A DNA stretch of 9,899 nucleotides from an uncultured beta proteobacterium (GTDB lineage: Bacteria; Pseudomonadota; Gammaproteobacteria; Burkholderiales; Burkholderiaceae), in NCBI GenBank assembly GCA_903938955.1, contig CAJAFJ010000607.1, forward strand, positions 1 through 9,899, given 5' to 3'. This document shows positions 1 to 6,784 of this stretch, in pieces. Position numbers and translations under genes: made by a program. The notes beneath the pieces are model-generated. The model was not told where the DNA came from, made no database searches, and was given only the letters and a program-made list of their open reading frames with translations. Each line of letters begins with the position of its first letter. Position 1 is the first letter of the stretch.

Positions 1-1044
1 CTCAATCAGGTTGAGTACGTGGTGCTGGACGAAGCCGACCGCATGCTGGACATCGGTTTCCTGCCCGATTTGCAGCGCATTCTGAGCTACCTGCCCAAGC
101 AGCGCATCACCTTGCTGTTCTCCGCCACGTTCTCGTCCGAGATCAAACGCCTGGCCAGCAGCTACCTGCAAGACCCGATCACGATTGAAGTGGCGCGCTC
201 CAACGCCACCGCGTCCACGGTAGAGCAACACTTTTACAGCGTCGGCGATGACGACAAGCGCCACGCCCTGCACCAGATCCTGAAACAGCGCGGCATGAAG
301 CAGGCGTTTGTGTTCGTGAACAGCAAGCTGGGCTGTGCCCGCCTGGCCCGTTCGCTGGAGCATGAAGGCTTGAAAACCACCGCCCTGCACGGCGACAAGA
401 GCCAGGACGAGCGTCTGAAAGCCCTTGATTCGTTCAAGAAAGGCGAAGTTGATTTGCTGGTGTGTACCGACGTGGCCGCCCGCGGGCTGGACATCAAGGA
501 CGTGCCTGCGGTGTTCAATTTTGACGTGCCTTTCAATGCCGAAGATTACGTGCACCGCATTGGCCGAACCGGCCGTGCGGGTGCCGCCGGACTGGCGGTG
601 ACGTTTGTCTCCAAGAGCGACGCGCGTCTGGTGGGCGATATCGAAAAACTCATCAAGACCAAGATCGAACTCGAAGCCGTTGAGTTTGACGAAGACATGC
701 CCGACATCCGTAAGCAGGGTCGCATCAACGACGGTCGTCGCATGTATGCTGAAGGCGCGCAGGATGATTCGCGTCAGGGCCGCCACCGGGGCGCCATGCA
801 TGACGTGGCGCATGAAGGCCAGTTCGCTCGTCAGGAGCGCCCACCACGCCGCGACTTCAACCGTCCCACGCCTGCGTCACGCGATCCGTTTTTTGACAAG
901 CCTTATGAGGCGGCCCCGGCAACGGCCTCCGCGCCTTCCTGGGAGGCGGCTGCCCTGCGGCCGGGTGCGCGCAGTATTTCGGCCAACATCAAGCCCAAGC
1001 GCCGGGTAGCGGCCTTGTTCAAGGCTGAACCCTCGGTCAGCTGA
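1..1044 (+). CDS. rhlE: DEAD-box ATP-dependent RNA helicase, RhlE-like (5' partial)
   Basis: ATP-dependent RNA helicase that remodels structured RNA (ribosome assembly, RNA decay) in the cytoplasm. The frame is open from base 1, so the N-terminal part with the Q motif and Walker A lies outside the window; an apparent GTG start at 19 is an internal valine. In window codon numbers, the sequence shows motif II DEAD at 10-13, motif III SAT at 41-43, motif IV FVFVNS, motif V near TDVAARGLD, and motif VI HRIGRTGR from 185. After the helicase core comes a tail of about 110 residues rich in Arg, Gln, Asp and Pro, ending in a KPKRRVAALFK-like segment that I recognise from burkholderial RhlE proteins. 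Such tails usually bind RNA. The gene ends in TGA, followed at once by a terminator shared with the convergent apaH. The family is secure. The RhlE subgroup is inferred from core similarity, and another DEAD-box paralogue is possible. Confidence 0.93.
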   Translation, partial: LNQVEYVVLDEADRMLDIGFLPDLQRILSYLPKQRITLLFSATFSSEIKRLASSYLQDPITIEVARSNATASTVEQHFYSVGDDDKRHALHQILKQRGMKQAFVFVNSKLGCARLARSLEHEGLKTTALHGDKSQDERLKALDSFKKGEVDLLVCTDVAARGLDIKDVPAVFNFDVPFNAEDYVHRIGRTGRAGAAGLAVTFVSKSDARLVGDIEKLIKTKIELEAVEFDEDMPDIRKQGRINDGRRMYAEGAQDDSRQGRHRGAMHDVAHEGQFARQERPPRRDFNRPTPASRDPFFDKPYEAAPATASAPSWEAAALRPGARSISANIKPKRRVAALFKAEPSVS

Positions 1045-1047
1045 TCC

Positions 1048-1085
1048 AAAAAAATGCCGGACTTGATCCGGCATTTGTATTTTTT
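1048..1085. terminator. Bidirectional rho-independent terminator between helicase and apaH
   Basis: A perfect 10-bp inverted repeat, AAATGCCGGA (1052-1061) and TCCGGCATTT (1067-1076), encloses a 5-nt loop. On the + strand it is followed by a T-rich run ending in six Ts at 1080-1085. On the - strand the seven As at 1048-1054 give a U tract. It lies 3 bp after the helicase stop and 8 bp after the apaH stop, so it can end both convergent transcripts. Confidence 0.9.
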
Positions 1086-1093
1086 GGGTTTGA

Positions 1094-1951
1094 TTATTTG
1101 CCCGGCTTTTGGGCTTGCTCACATTTCACCTGAATCAGCTTTTGTTTGAGCGGGGCACCGTTGGCGCTGCACCCCAAGCGCAGGGCGCTCAGGCAGCCAC
1201 CCCAAATGCAACCCGTGTCCAGTGACAGGATGTCGGTTCGGCCCAGCCAGCCCAGCGTCGACCAATGGCCGAACGCCACGGTGATGTGGGCGGTCTGGCG
1301 CCCGGGCACTTCAAACCAGGGCAGGTAACCCGCCGGTGCCGCGCTGGGCGCATCCGAGCTGTCGAACTCCATGTGCCCTTTCGGTGTGCAATAACGCAAG
1401 CGGGTCAGCGCGTTGACCACCACCCGCAACCGTTCTGCACCGGTCAGTGCGTCGTCCCAGCGGTCGGGCGTGTTGCCATACATCTGGTGCAGGAAGTCGC
1501 TCAGGTCCGGGCTGCGCAATACCGCTTCAACCTCGCGGGCAAGTGCTATTGTTTTGGTCGCTGTCCAGGCAGGCAGGACGCCCGCGTGGACCATTAATAC
1601 CTCATGGCCCTGGAGGTTCTCCAGGATCGCCATGCGTTGCCCCTTGAGCCAGTCGAGCAGGGCGACACGGTCAGGCGCGTCCAGAATGCCGTTGAGTGTG
1701 TCCTTGCGGTGCGGCTTGCGCGCCCCGTGGGCCACGGCCAGCAGATGCAGGTCGTGGTTGCCCAGAACGCATTGAACCGAGGCGCCATAGCCCATCAGAC
1801 GGCGCAGCACACCGGCCGAATCTGGCCCGCGGTTGACCAGATCGCCCAGAAAGTAAAGGGTGTCCCGGCTGGGCGAGAAAGAAATTTCATCCAGCAGACG
1901 TTGCAAGGCGCTATCGCAACCCTGCACGTCACCAATCATGTAAAGTGCCAT
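1094..1951 (-). CDS. apaH: Symmetrical bis(5'-nucleosyl)-tetraphosphatase ApaH
   Basis: Hydrolyses Ap4A and related dinucleoside polyphosphates to two ADP. ApaH is also known to remove Np4 caps from bacterial RNA 5' ends. It is cytoplasmic and metal-dependent (PPP phosphoesterase superfamily). The 285 residues match the E. coli length of about 280. Visible motifs: GDVQGC at 7-12, GDLVNRGP at 36-43, GNHDLHLL at 64-71, a VHAG motif at 121-124, and a C-terminal FGHW ... LDTGCIWGG pattern typical of ApaH. The Gln in GDVQG, where other PPP enzymes have His, is common in ApaH homologues and not a defect. The start ATG (minus strand, 1951-1949) begins the conserved MALYMIGDVQG N-terminus. No Shine-Dalgarno is visible in the A-rich leader. 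The start is only 24 bp from that of the divergent CNNM gene, so its promoter probably lies inside the other gene's 5' end. Confidence 0.96.
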   Translation of the reverse strand: MALYMIGDVQGCDSALQRLLDEISFSPSRDTLYFLGDLVNRGPDSAGVLRRLMGYGASVQCVLGNHDLHLLAVAHGARKPHRKDTLNGILDAPDRVALLDWLKGQRMAILENLQGHEVLMVHAGVLPAWTATKTIALAREVEAVLRSPDLSDFLHQMYGNTPDRWDDALTGAERLRVVVNALTRLRYCTPKGHMEFDSSDAPSAAPAGYLPWFEVPGRQTAHITVAFGHWSTLGWLGRTDILSLDTGCIWGGCLSALRLGCSANGAPLKQKLIQVKCEQAQKPGK

Positions 1952-1975
1952 GGTGTTTATTTTCGCTGGTGATTC

Positions 1976-3268
1976 GTGGAATTTTTGCTCATAGTTTTTC
2001 TGACACTGCTTAACGGTGTGTTTGCCATGTCGGAATTGGCTCTGGCCGCCAGTCGCAAAGCACGACTCAATGCCATGGCGGAGGCGGGGGACAAAGGCGC
2101 GCAGGCGGCACTTTTGCTCTTGGGTAACCCCAACCAGTTTTTATCGACCGTGCAGGTGGGCATCACGTCCATTGGGGTGCTCAACGGCATTGTGGGTGAG
2201 GCTGCTTTCAGTGCCGGTGTGGCCGCGTGGCTGCATGGTTTTGGCGTGGCCGAGAAGGCGGCGGCTATTTCCGCCACCGCCATTGTGGTCACGCTGATCA
2301 CCTTCACGACTATTATTTTTGGTGAACTGGTGCCCAAGCGGATCGGGCAGTTGCACCCCGAGTCGGTATCGCGCTGGGTGTCGCGACCCATGTTGTGGCT
2401 GGCGATGGCGGCCAAACCGTTTGTCAAGCTGTTGTCCGGCACCACGGCGGCGGTTTTGAACTTGCTGCGGATCGACACCAATGCCTTGCGCGCCGTCACC
2501 GAGGAAGAAATTACCGCCAGTCTGGAGGAAGGGGTCGATGCCGGTGTTATCGAGCAGCATGAGCACCAGATGGTGCAAAACGTGTTCCAGCTCGACGACC
2601 GGCCACTCACCTCATTGATGGTGCCGCGCAGCGATGTTGAGTGGCTGGATGCCAGCCATAGCGTCGCGCAAAGCTTGGCCCTGGCGGGTTCTGCCGGCCG
2701 CACTGGTGCGCATTCCTGGTACCCGGTTTGCCGCGGCTCGCTGGACGATGTGGTGGGCCTGATCAGTATTGGCCGCTTGCTGGAACTGGGCAGTCAGGCC
2801 CCTGGCACGATTGAGGATTACGTGATTGCGGCATCGTTTGTGCCCGAAACCCTGAGCGGCATGGAATTACTGGAGCAATTTCGCGCCAAGGCTGGTCGTT
2901 TTGTGCTGGTGGTCGATGAATACGGTGTGGTGCAGGGTTTGCTCACACCGCGTGACTTGCTCGAAGCCATTACGGGTGAGCTGCAGCCGGGTGCGCAGAT
3001 TGATGCTTGGGCCACGCAACGCGAAGATGGCTCGTGGCTACTCGATGGCGTGATGCCGATGAGCGAACTCAAGGTGCGTCTGAATATTGATGAATTGCCG
3101 GATGAAGACCGGGGCCGCTACAACACGGTGGCCGGTTTGCTGATGTCAGTCTCCGGCCATCTGCCCGTGATTGGCGAGCGCATCGCCTGTGGTGACTGGC
3201 TGTTTGAAGTGCTTGACCTCGACGGCAAGCGCATCGACAAGGTGCTGGCCAGTCGCTTGGCTGATTAG
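1976..3268 (+). CDS. CNNM/CorC family membrane protein (DUF21 - CBS pair - CorC_HlyC)
   Basis: Integral inner-membrane protein of the HlyC/CorC (CNNM) family. Related proteins take part in Mg2+ or Co2+ efflux and ion homeostasis; the exact ion cannot be read from sequence. The 430 residues divide into a DUF21 transmembrane domain (about 1-190, with LLNGVFAMSE at 11-20 and a FGELVPKR motif), a CBS pair (about 200-335; the second CBS holds VVDEYGVVQGLLTPRDLLEA) and a CorC_HlyC domain (about 345-428, with DEDRGRYNTVAGL). Length and order are normal for full-length members; the cytosolic CorC form lacks DUF21. The start is GTG at 1976: an in-frame TGA lies at 1970, and the next Met (2027) would remove the first membrane helix. 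No clear ribosome-binding site is present. The gene is divergent from apaH and its 3' end overlaps the convergent ydcF-like gene by 4 bp. Confidence 0.9.
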   Translation: MEFLLIVFLTLLNGVFAMSELALAASRKARLNAMAEAGDKGAQAALLLLGNPNQFLSTVQVGITSIGVLNGIVGEAAFSAGVAAWLHGFGVAEKAAAISATAIVVTLITFTTIIFGELVPKRIGQLHPESVSRWVSRPMLWLAMAAKPFVKLLSGTTAAVLNLLRIDTNALRAVTEEEITASLEEGVDAGVIEQHEHQMVQNVFQLDDRPLTSLMVPRSDVEWLDASHSVAQSLALAGSAGRTGAHSWYPVCRGSLDDVVGLISIGRLLELGSQAPGTIEDYVIAASFVPETLSGMELLEQFRAKAGRFVLVVDEYGVVQGLLTPRDLLEAITGELQPGAQIDAWATQREDGSWLLDGVMPMSELKVRLNIDELPDEDRGRYNTVAGLLMSVSGHLPVIGERIACGDWLFEVLDLDGKRIDKVLASRLAD

Positions 3269-4035
3269 GCTCGCCCGGCTAACCGGTACGCCAGTAAGCC
3301 CACCCATTCGTGCAATAGCGTATGCCACTTGCGGGCGCCTTCTGCCAGTGAATACTGTGTCCAGGGGGTGTGCTGGCCCGTGCGGTAGTCGACCGGGTAA
3401 GGCGTCACATTCCACCCGGCTTTGACAAAGGTGGCCAGGGCGCGCGGCATGTGCGAGGCCGACGTCACCAAGAGCCAGGGCTGACCTGGGTTCACGCCAG
3501 GTAGCCTGGCCGTCAAGACCGCGTTTTCATAGGTGGTGTGCGATGCTGATTCATATGTCACGCGTTGGGGGTCAAGCCCCATCTGGTCAAAGAATATTTT
3601 GGCGCGGTCCGCTTCGGTCAAATCCCCTGCAAACAGTTCGCCTTCGCCCCCGGTAAACAACAAACGCAAATGTGGTTGCTGCTTGAGCAAGGCGACCGCC
3701 GTGGTCATGCGTTCCGCCGCCTCATTGAGGGCAGGCTGGCCATGACCCTGCCAGACATAGGCCGACTCCAGCGCGCCGCCCAGAACCACCGCGCCCGCGA
3801 AGGGCTGCAAGGGAGTGCCTGGCGTGGGCGCATGGTGTTTGGCTTCAAGTTGCCGCAGAAAAGCGTCTGGCAGTGGCTCCCAGCCTTGCAGCAACAACGC
3901 CGCCAAGGCCGTCCACGCTAATCTCATTCCCCATTGGCGCCAAACCGGCATGAGCAACAGACCGGCCAGTAGCAGAACCAGCACCCAAGCCAGGGGCTGT
4001 GTGGCAAACGAGAGTAATTTTGATGCGATGAACAT
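3265..4035 (-). CDS. YdcF/ElyC-like DUF218 membrane protein
   Basis: Member of the DUF218/YdcF family. Its 256 residues and N-terminal membrane anchor resemble E. coli ElyC (about 259 aa), which is linked to cell-envelope and peptidoglycan precursor metabolism. Enzymatic activity is not established for this family member, so the role here is inference. Two hydrophobic segments are visible (about 12-30 and 37-51), then the DUF218 domain from about 80: GAVVLGGALE at 81-90, the LLFTGGEGE strand-loop at 125-133, ESASHTTYENA at 162-172, and LLVTSASHMPRAL at 188-200. The start ATG (4035) precedes the first helix. No strong Shine-Dalgarno is seen; the nearest is GAG about 10 nt upstream. A strong terminator ends 23 nt before the start codon, so the gene needs readthrough from the phasin side or is controlled by attenuation. 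The 3' end overlaps the convergent CNNM gene by 4 bp. Confidence 0.88.
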   Translation of the reverse strand: MFIASKLLSFATQPLAWVLVLLLAGLLLMPVWRQWGMRLAWTALAALLLQGWEPLPDAFLRQLEAKHHAPTPGTPLQPFAGAVVLGGALESAYVWQGHGQPALNEAAERMTTAVALLKQQPHLRLLFTGGEGELFAGDLTEADRAKIFFDQMGLDPQRVTYESASHTTYENAVLTARLPGVNPGQPWLLVTSASHMPRALATFVKAGWNVTPYPVDYRTGQHTPWTQYSLAEGARKWHTLLHEWVGLLAYRLAGRA

Positions 4036-4058
4036 GAGGCAGAACTCAAAACGCAGAT

Positions 4059-4089
4059 AAAAAAAGGGCTGGTCTTGCGACCAGCCCTT
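4059..4089 (-). terminator. Strong rho-independent terminator (phasin transcript) just upstream of ydcF-like gene
   Basis: A perfect 11-bp inverted repeat, AAGGGCTGGTC (4064-4074) and GACCAGCCCTT (4079-4089), encloses four bases. On the minus strand the loop reads GCAA closed by C-G, a GNRA tetraloop, and is followed by seven Us (4065-4059). It therefore terminates minus-strand transcripts, the phasin mRNA being the obvious client. It lies 171 nt past the phasin stop and 23 nt before the start of the next minus-strand gene. Confidence 0.88.
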
Positions 4090-4260
4090 AAGGGATCCCT
4101 GAACCTGAAGGTTTCGAAAGGACCCGAGGAGACAACCTGAAGAAACTTGACGCTTCTTAAAAAATCAAACTGACTGAAGTATTACAGGGTTTTCCCGAAT
4201 TTTTAAGCTTTTGCTTAATAAATTTGTAATAAACCCGCTACTTCACGTGCCAGTTACAAA
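4090..4260. other. Non-coding gap between phasin gene and terminator
   Basis: AT-rich stretch with no convincing ORF. It holds overlapping 10-bp palindromes at 4085-4094 (CCCTTAAGGG) and 4091-4100 (AGGGATCCCT), the first shared with the terminator arm. It also holds a 9-bp direct repeat AACCTGAAG at 4102-4110 and 4134-4142, and a small hairpin TTAAGC-TTTT-GCTTAA at 4203-4218. On the minus strand a TGTAAT (4186-4181) resembles a -10 box, but no good -35 accompanies it. It may be a long 3' UTR of the phasin mRNA, or a leader of the ydcF-like gene. Confidence 0.45.
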
Positions 4261-4803
4261 TTAACGCTTCTTGGCAGCAGTTTTGCCAGCGTCCACAGCC
4301 GAAGCGGCGGCGGATTTGAAATTGGTTTCAGCGGCATCAGTGGCTTGCTTGACCGCTTTTTGCACAGTTTCCAGTGCGTTGGTGGCTGCCGTCACAGCGC
4401 TTTTCATCATGGCAACAGCGGACTCAGAGCCAGCAGGTGCGTTTTTAGACGCGCTTTCAACCAAGCCCATGAATTTTTGTTGGGCTTCAGCAGCCTGGCC
4501 TTCGAAAGACTTGCTCAGTTCGGCATTGGAGCCCGAAGTGATTTCGTACAGGTGACGGCTGTAAGCAGCGGTCTTTTCAGCCAAAGGCTGCAGAAAGCTC
4601 GACTGCAGAGCCATCAGTTCTTGTGCGTCTTTCACGCTCAACATGGCCTTGGCATGCTCGGCGGACTCAGCCAGAGCGGCTTTGGAGGCGGACAGATTGA
4701 GTTCAACAATCTTCTCGACGCCTTCGAAAGCTTTGGAAGTCAGGCCCAACAGGGTTTCGACGGATGCTTTTTGCGAAGCCATAACTTGTTCGACGGTCAA
4801 CAT
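4261..4803 (-). CDS. phaP: Phasin (PHA granule-associated protein)
   Basis: Small amphipathic protein that coats intracellular polyhydroxyalkanoate granules and controls their number and size. The 180 residues match the Phasin_2 type of betaproteobacteria (about 180-190). The N-terminus has the usual pattern [20 protein letters not shown], then helical Ala/Glu/Lys-rich segments with [17 protein letters not shown] (about 47-63), a central region with [14 protein letters not shown], and a C-terminal Ala/Lys-rich tail ending AAKKR. There is no signal peptide or membrane helix and no cysteine. The start ATG (4803) is set by GGAGA at 4815-4811 with 7 nt spacing. A near-consensus promoter lies at 4890-4917. 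No phaC, phaA, phaB or phaR is in the window, so the granule role comes from family membership. It is divergent from the HDAC-like gene. Confidence 0.93.
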   Translation of the reverse strand: MLTVEQVMASQKASVETLLGLTSKAFEGVEKIVELNLSASKAALAESAEHAKAMLSVKDAQELMALQSSFLQPLAEKTAAYSRHLYEITSGSNAELSKSFEGQAAEAQQKFMGLVESASKNAPAGSESAVAMMKSAVTAATNALETVQKAVKQATDAAETNFKSAAASAVDAGKTAAKKR

Positions 4804-4869
4804 ATAGATATCTCCAATACGGTAAGGGTAAAAATTATCTGCGCCGAAACCAGTTGTTGTTGGTTATGT

Positions 4870-4881
4870 TGCAGTGCAGCA
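4870..4881. promoter_or_regulatory. Possible PhaR-type operator at the phasin transcription start
   Basis: TGCAGTGCAGCA is an imperfect inverted repeat (TGC-N6-GCA; 8 of 12 positions symmetric) placed right at the predicted +1 of the phasin promoter. PhaR repressors of PHA-storing bacteria bind TGC/GCA-rich sites near phasin promoters. The match is by composition and position only, not to a verified consensus. Confidence 0.3.
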
Positions 4882-4889
4882 TGGTTTGA

Positions 4890-4917
4890 ATTATAGGGAG
4901 ATCCCTTCCGCTGGCAA
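4890..4917 (-). promoter_or_regulatory. Predicted sigma70 promoter of the phasin gene
   Basis: On the minus strand, TTGCCA (4917-4912; 5 of 6 consensus bases) is separated by 16 bp from a perfect TATAAT (4895-4890). The predicted transcript would start near 4883 and carry a leader of about 80 nt before the phasin ATG. Such a strong promoter fits the abundance of phasins. Confidence 0.75.
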
Positions 4918-4990
4918 GTGAAATTTGTTGCGACGCAGCATATTAGACCGCGGCTTCTAATAAGTTCCTGTTCTAGGGGGCGAACACAAT

Positions 4991-5935
4991 ATGGGCATGA
5001 AAGCTTTTTATTCGGATCATTTCGTTTTGCCCTTGCCGCCGGAGCACCGGTTTCCCATGCGCAAGTACGCCATGCTGCGCGACCAGATCAGCCTGAACTT
5101 GCCTGCTGTGCAGTTGTGGGAGGCCCCCAGTGCCACGGACGGTGAACTGGCACTGGCGCACAGCCCGGCGTACATCGCCGCTATCTCACAAGGCAGCCTC
5201 AGCCCGGCGGCGCAGCGTGAAATTGGTTTCCCCTGGAGCCCGGCGATGGTGGCGCGTGCACGCCGTTCGGTGGGCGCCACGGTGGCGGCGGTGCGCAGTG
5301 CCTTGACTGAGGGTGTGGCGGCCAATCTGGCCGGCGGTACGCACCATGCGTATGCCGACAAAGGTGGTGGGTTTTGTGTCTTCAACGACGTGGCGGTGGC
5401 CGCCCGGTTGGCGCAGGCTGAGTGGGGGCGTCAGGTGGGGGCGCGTCGTGCCGCCTTGAAGGTAGCGGTGATTGATCTGGATGTTCATCAGGGCAACGGT
5501 ACGGCGCACATTTTTCAGGGGGACGACAGCGTGTTCACCCTGTCGCTGCACGGTGATAAAAACTTTCCGTTTCGCAAAGAGCAGGGCGACTTGGATGTGG
5601 CCCTGTCCGATGGTTGCGCCGATGTCGATTACCTGGCGGCGCTGGAGCAGGCGCTTGACGAGTTGAGCCACCGGTTTGAGCCCGGTCTGGTGCTGTATCT
5701 GGCGGGGGCGGACCCGTTTGAGGGTGATCGGCTGGGGCGCCTCAAGCTCAGTGCTGACGGCTTGGAGGCGCGTGACCGGCGCGTCTTTGACTGGTGTTTT
5801 GCCCGGCGCATTCCGCTGGCTTTTGTGATGGCGGGTGGCTATGGCGTGAAGATTGAAGAAACCGTGCAGGTGCAACTCAACACTTACCGCGTGGCGCTAG
5901 CGTATGCGGCGCGCTGGCAGGCGCTGACGGCTTGA
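4991..5935 (+). CDS. Histone deacetylase-family zinc amidohydrolase (class IV / HDAC11-like)
   Basis: Cytoplasmic zinc-dependent deacylase of the arginase/deacetylase fold; bacterial members act on acetylated or acylated proteins or on acetylpolyamines. The 314 residues carry the full catalytic set: GGTHHA at 115-120 (catalytic His118-His119), DKGGGFCVFND at 123-133, DLDVHQGNG at 162-170 with zinc ligands Asp164 and His166, the third ligand Asp241 in AGADPFEGDRLG, and Tyr284 in AGGYG. The DxHQGNG and EGDRLG wording is like eukaryotic class IV HDAC11 rather than class I, and rather than AcuC, which has HHGDG. The start ATG 4991 follows AGGGGG at 4975-4980 with 10 nt spacing; an ATG at 4997 is a less well spaced alternative. 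It is divergent from the phasin gene (187 bp between starts) and 100 bp upstream of the nitroreductase. The substrate is unknown. Confidence 0.92.
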   Translation: MGMKAFYSDHFVLPLPPEHRFPMRKYAMLRDQISLNLPAVQLWEAPSATDGELALAHSPAYIAAISQGSLSPAAQREIGFPWSPAMVARARRSVGATVAAVRSALTEGVAANLAGGTHHAYADKGGGFCVFNDVAVAARLAQAEWGRQVGARRAALKVAVIDLDVHQGNGTAHIFQGDDSVFTLSLHGDKNFPFRKEQGDLDVALSDGCADVDYLAALEQALDELSHRFEPGLVLYLAGADPFEGDRLGRLKLSADGLEARDRRVFDWCFARRIPLAFVMAGGYGVKIEETVQVQLNTYRVALAYAARWQALTA

Positions 5936-6035
5936 CGGCAGCTTGTTCCAGGCGGGGCCGGGGGAATGCTGCTTTGCGCTGGCAAAATCAGTACCCAGAA
6001 TTGATACAAACCCCAATTGTCCAGGAGACTCTCGA

Positions 6036-6731
6036 ATGACCCAAACCATCGTGGATGCCGCGATCACATCCCGCATGTCGGCCCGCGCCTTTACCCTGCA
6101 ACAGGTGTCGCGCGAAACCCTGGCTGAGTTGTTGCAAGTGGCCAGCCGGGCGCCGTCCGGCACCAACACCCAGCCCTGGAACGTCTATGTGTTGCAAGGC
6201 GACAGCCGCACCGCCCTGTGCGACAAGGTCTGTGCCGCCCACGATGCCCTGCGCGCCGACCCGTCACTGGCGGCCAATTACAAGGAAGAATACGACTACT
6301 ACCCCGAAAAATGGGTCAGCCCCTACATCGACCGTCGGCGGGAAAACGGCTGGGGCCTGTATGGCGTGCTCGGCATCACCAAGGGTGACAAAGAGAAGAT
6401 GCACGCGCAGCACCAGCGCAACTACCAGTTTTTTGATGCGCCGGTCGGCTTGATCTTCACCATTGACCGCATCATGGGGCGTGGCTCCTTGCTGGACTAT
6501 GGCATGTTCATGCAAAACATCATGGTGGCGGCGCGCGGGCGCGGGCTGCACACCTGCGCGCAAGCGGCGTGGAACGGTTTCTCCAACATCATCCTGCCGC
6601 ATGTTAGCGCTGGCCCGGATGAAATGGTCGTCTGCGGCATGGCCCTGGGCTATGCCGATGAGACCGAGTTGGTGAATACCTTTATCACCCCGCGTGTGCC
6701 GGTGGATGAGTTCACGCACTGGCTGGCGTAA
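6036..6731 (+). CDS. FMN-dependent nitroreductase family oxidoreductase
   Basis: NAD(P)H:FMN oxidoreductase of the nitroreductase fold, probably a soluble dimer; the natural substrate cannot be told (nitroaromatics, quinones or flavins are typical in vitro). The 231 residues show the FMN phosphate-binding N-terminus with Arg13, Ser15 and Arg17 in SRMSARAF, then RAPSGTNTQPW at 38-48. A middle segment (about 83-135) has the YYPEKWVSPYIDRRR pattern and HAQHQRNYQFFDAPVG, which I recognise as a common proteobacterial subtype. DYGMFMQN at 154-161, GLHTCAQAAW at 170-179 and CGMALGYAD at 200-208 close the domain. The start ATG 6036 has AGGAG at 6023-6027, 8 nt away. The frame stays open upstream to 5943, but that stretch lacks family similarity. 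It lies between the HDAC-like gene and the ABC operon, all on the + strand, so it may be co-transcribed with either. Confidence 0.92.
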   Translation: MTQTIVDAAITSRMSARAFTLQQVSRETLAELLQVASRAPSGTNTQPWNVYVLQGDSRTALCDKVCAAHDALRADPSLAANYKEEYDYYPEKWVSPYIDRRRENGWGLYGVLGITKGDKEKMHAQHQRNYQFFDAPVGLIFTIDRIMGRGSLLDYGMFMQNIMVAARGRGLHTCAQAAWNGFSNIILPHVSAGPDEMVVCGMALGYADETELVNTFITPRVPVDEFTHWLA

Positions 6732-6750
6732 CCACCTCCAACCTGTGCCT

Positions 6751-6784
6751 GGGTTGATGTGCCGGATTTGATTCGCCTCAACCC
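6751..6784 (+). other. Stem-loop in the leader of the LivH-LivM gene
   Basis: GGGTTGA (6751-6757) pairs perfectly with TCAACCC (6778-6784) across a 20-nt loop. There is no U tract, so it is not a normal terminator. It ends 15 nt before the ATG of the permease gene, which lacks a clear Shine-Dalgarno, so it could affect translation or be chance. Confidence 0.3.

Noticed and set aside
7..12. Gln in place of His in the ApaH GDxHG motif (protein positions 7-11) as an inactivating change
   Set aside because: GDxQGC is widespread among ApaH proteins and all other metal-binding motifs (GDxxxRGP, GNHD, HAG) are intact. The range given is in residues of the apaH product.
19..21. GTG at 19 as the start of the helicase gene
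   Set aside because: The frame is open to base 1 and the helicase needs N-terminal motifs upstream of DEAD, so the gene is cut by the window edge and this is an internal valine.
605..1009. 134-codon + frame overlapping the helicase tail
   Set aside because: Arg/Pro-rich out-of-frame shadow of the helicase C-terminal region, with no family pattern.
1957..2703. 248-codon minus-strand open frame opposite the CNNM gene
   Set aside because: Ser/Ala/Thr-rich with no recognisable domain; the + strand frame encodes a complete DUF21-CBS-CorC protein.
4203..4218. AT-rich hairpin TTAAGC-TTTT-GCTTAA as a phasin terminator
   Set aside because: The stem is short with few GC pairs and there is no proper U tract; the 11-bp GNRA hairpin at 4059-4089 is far stronger.
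4345..4896. 183-codon + frame opposite the phasin gene
   Set aside because: It is the complement of an Ala-rich helical gene that has its own promoter and ribosome-binding site; the product has no domain.
4928..4963. Promoter for the HDAC-like gene (TTGCGA with TAATAA)
   Set aside because: Spacing is 24 bp, and other -10-like hexamers nearby also give bad spacing, so no promoter can be assigned.
5974..6008. Promoter for the nitroreductase gene (TTGCGC followed by AGAATT or GATACA)
   Set aside because: The -10 candidates match the consensus poorly; co-transcription with the HDAC-like gene is as likely.
5943..6035. Longer nitroreductase starting at 5943 (TTG)
   Set aside because: The added 31 residues do not resemble the family, while ATG 6036 has AGGAG 8 nt upstream and begins at the usual nitroreductase N-terminus.
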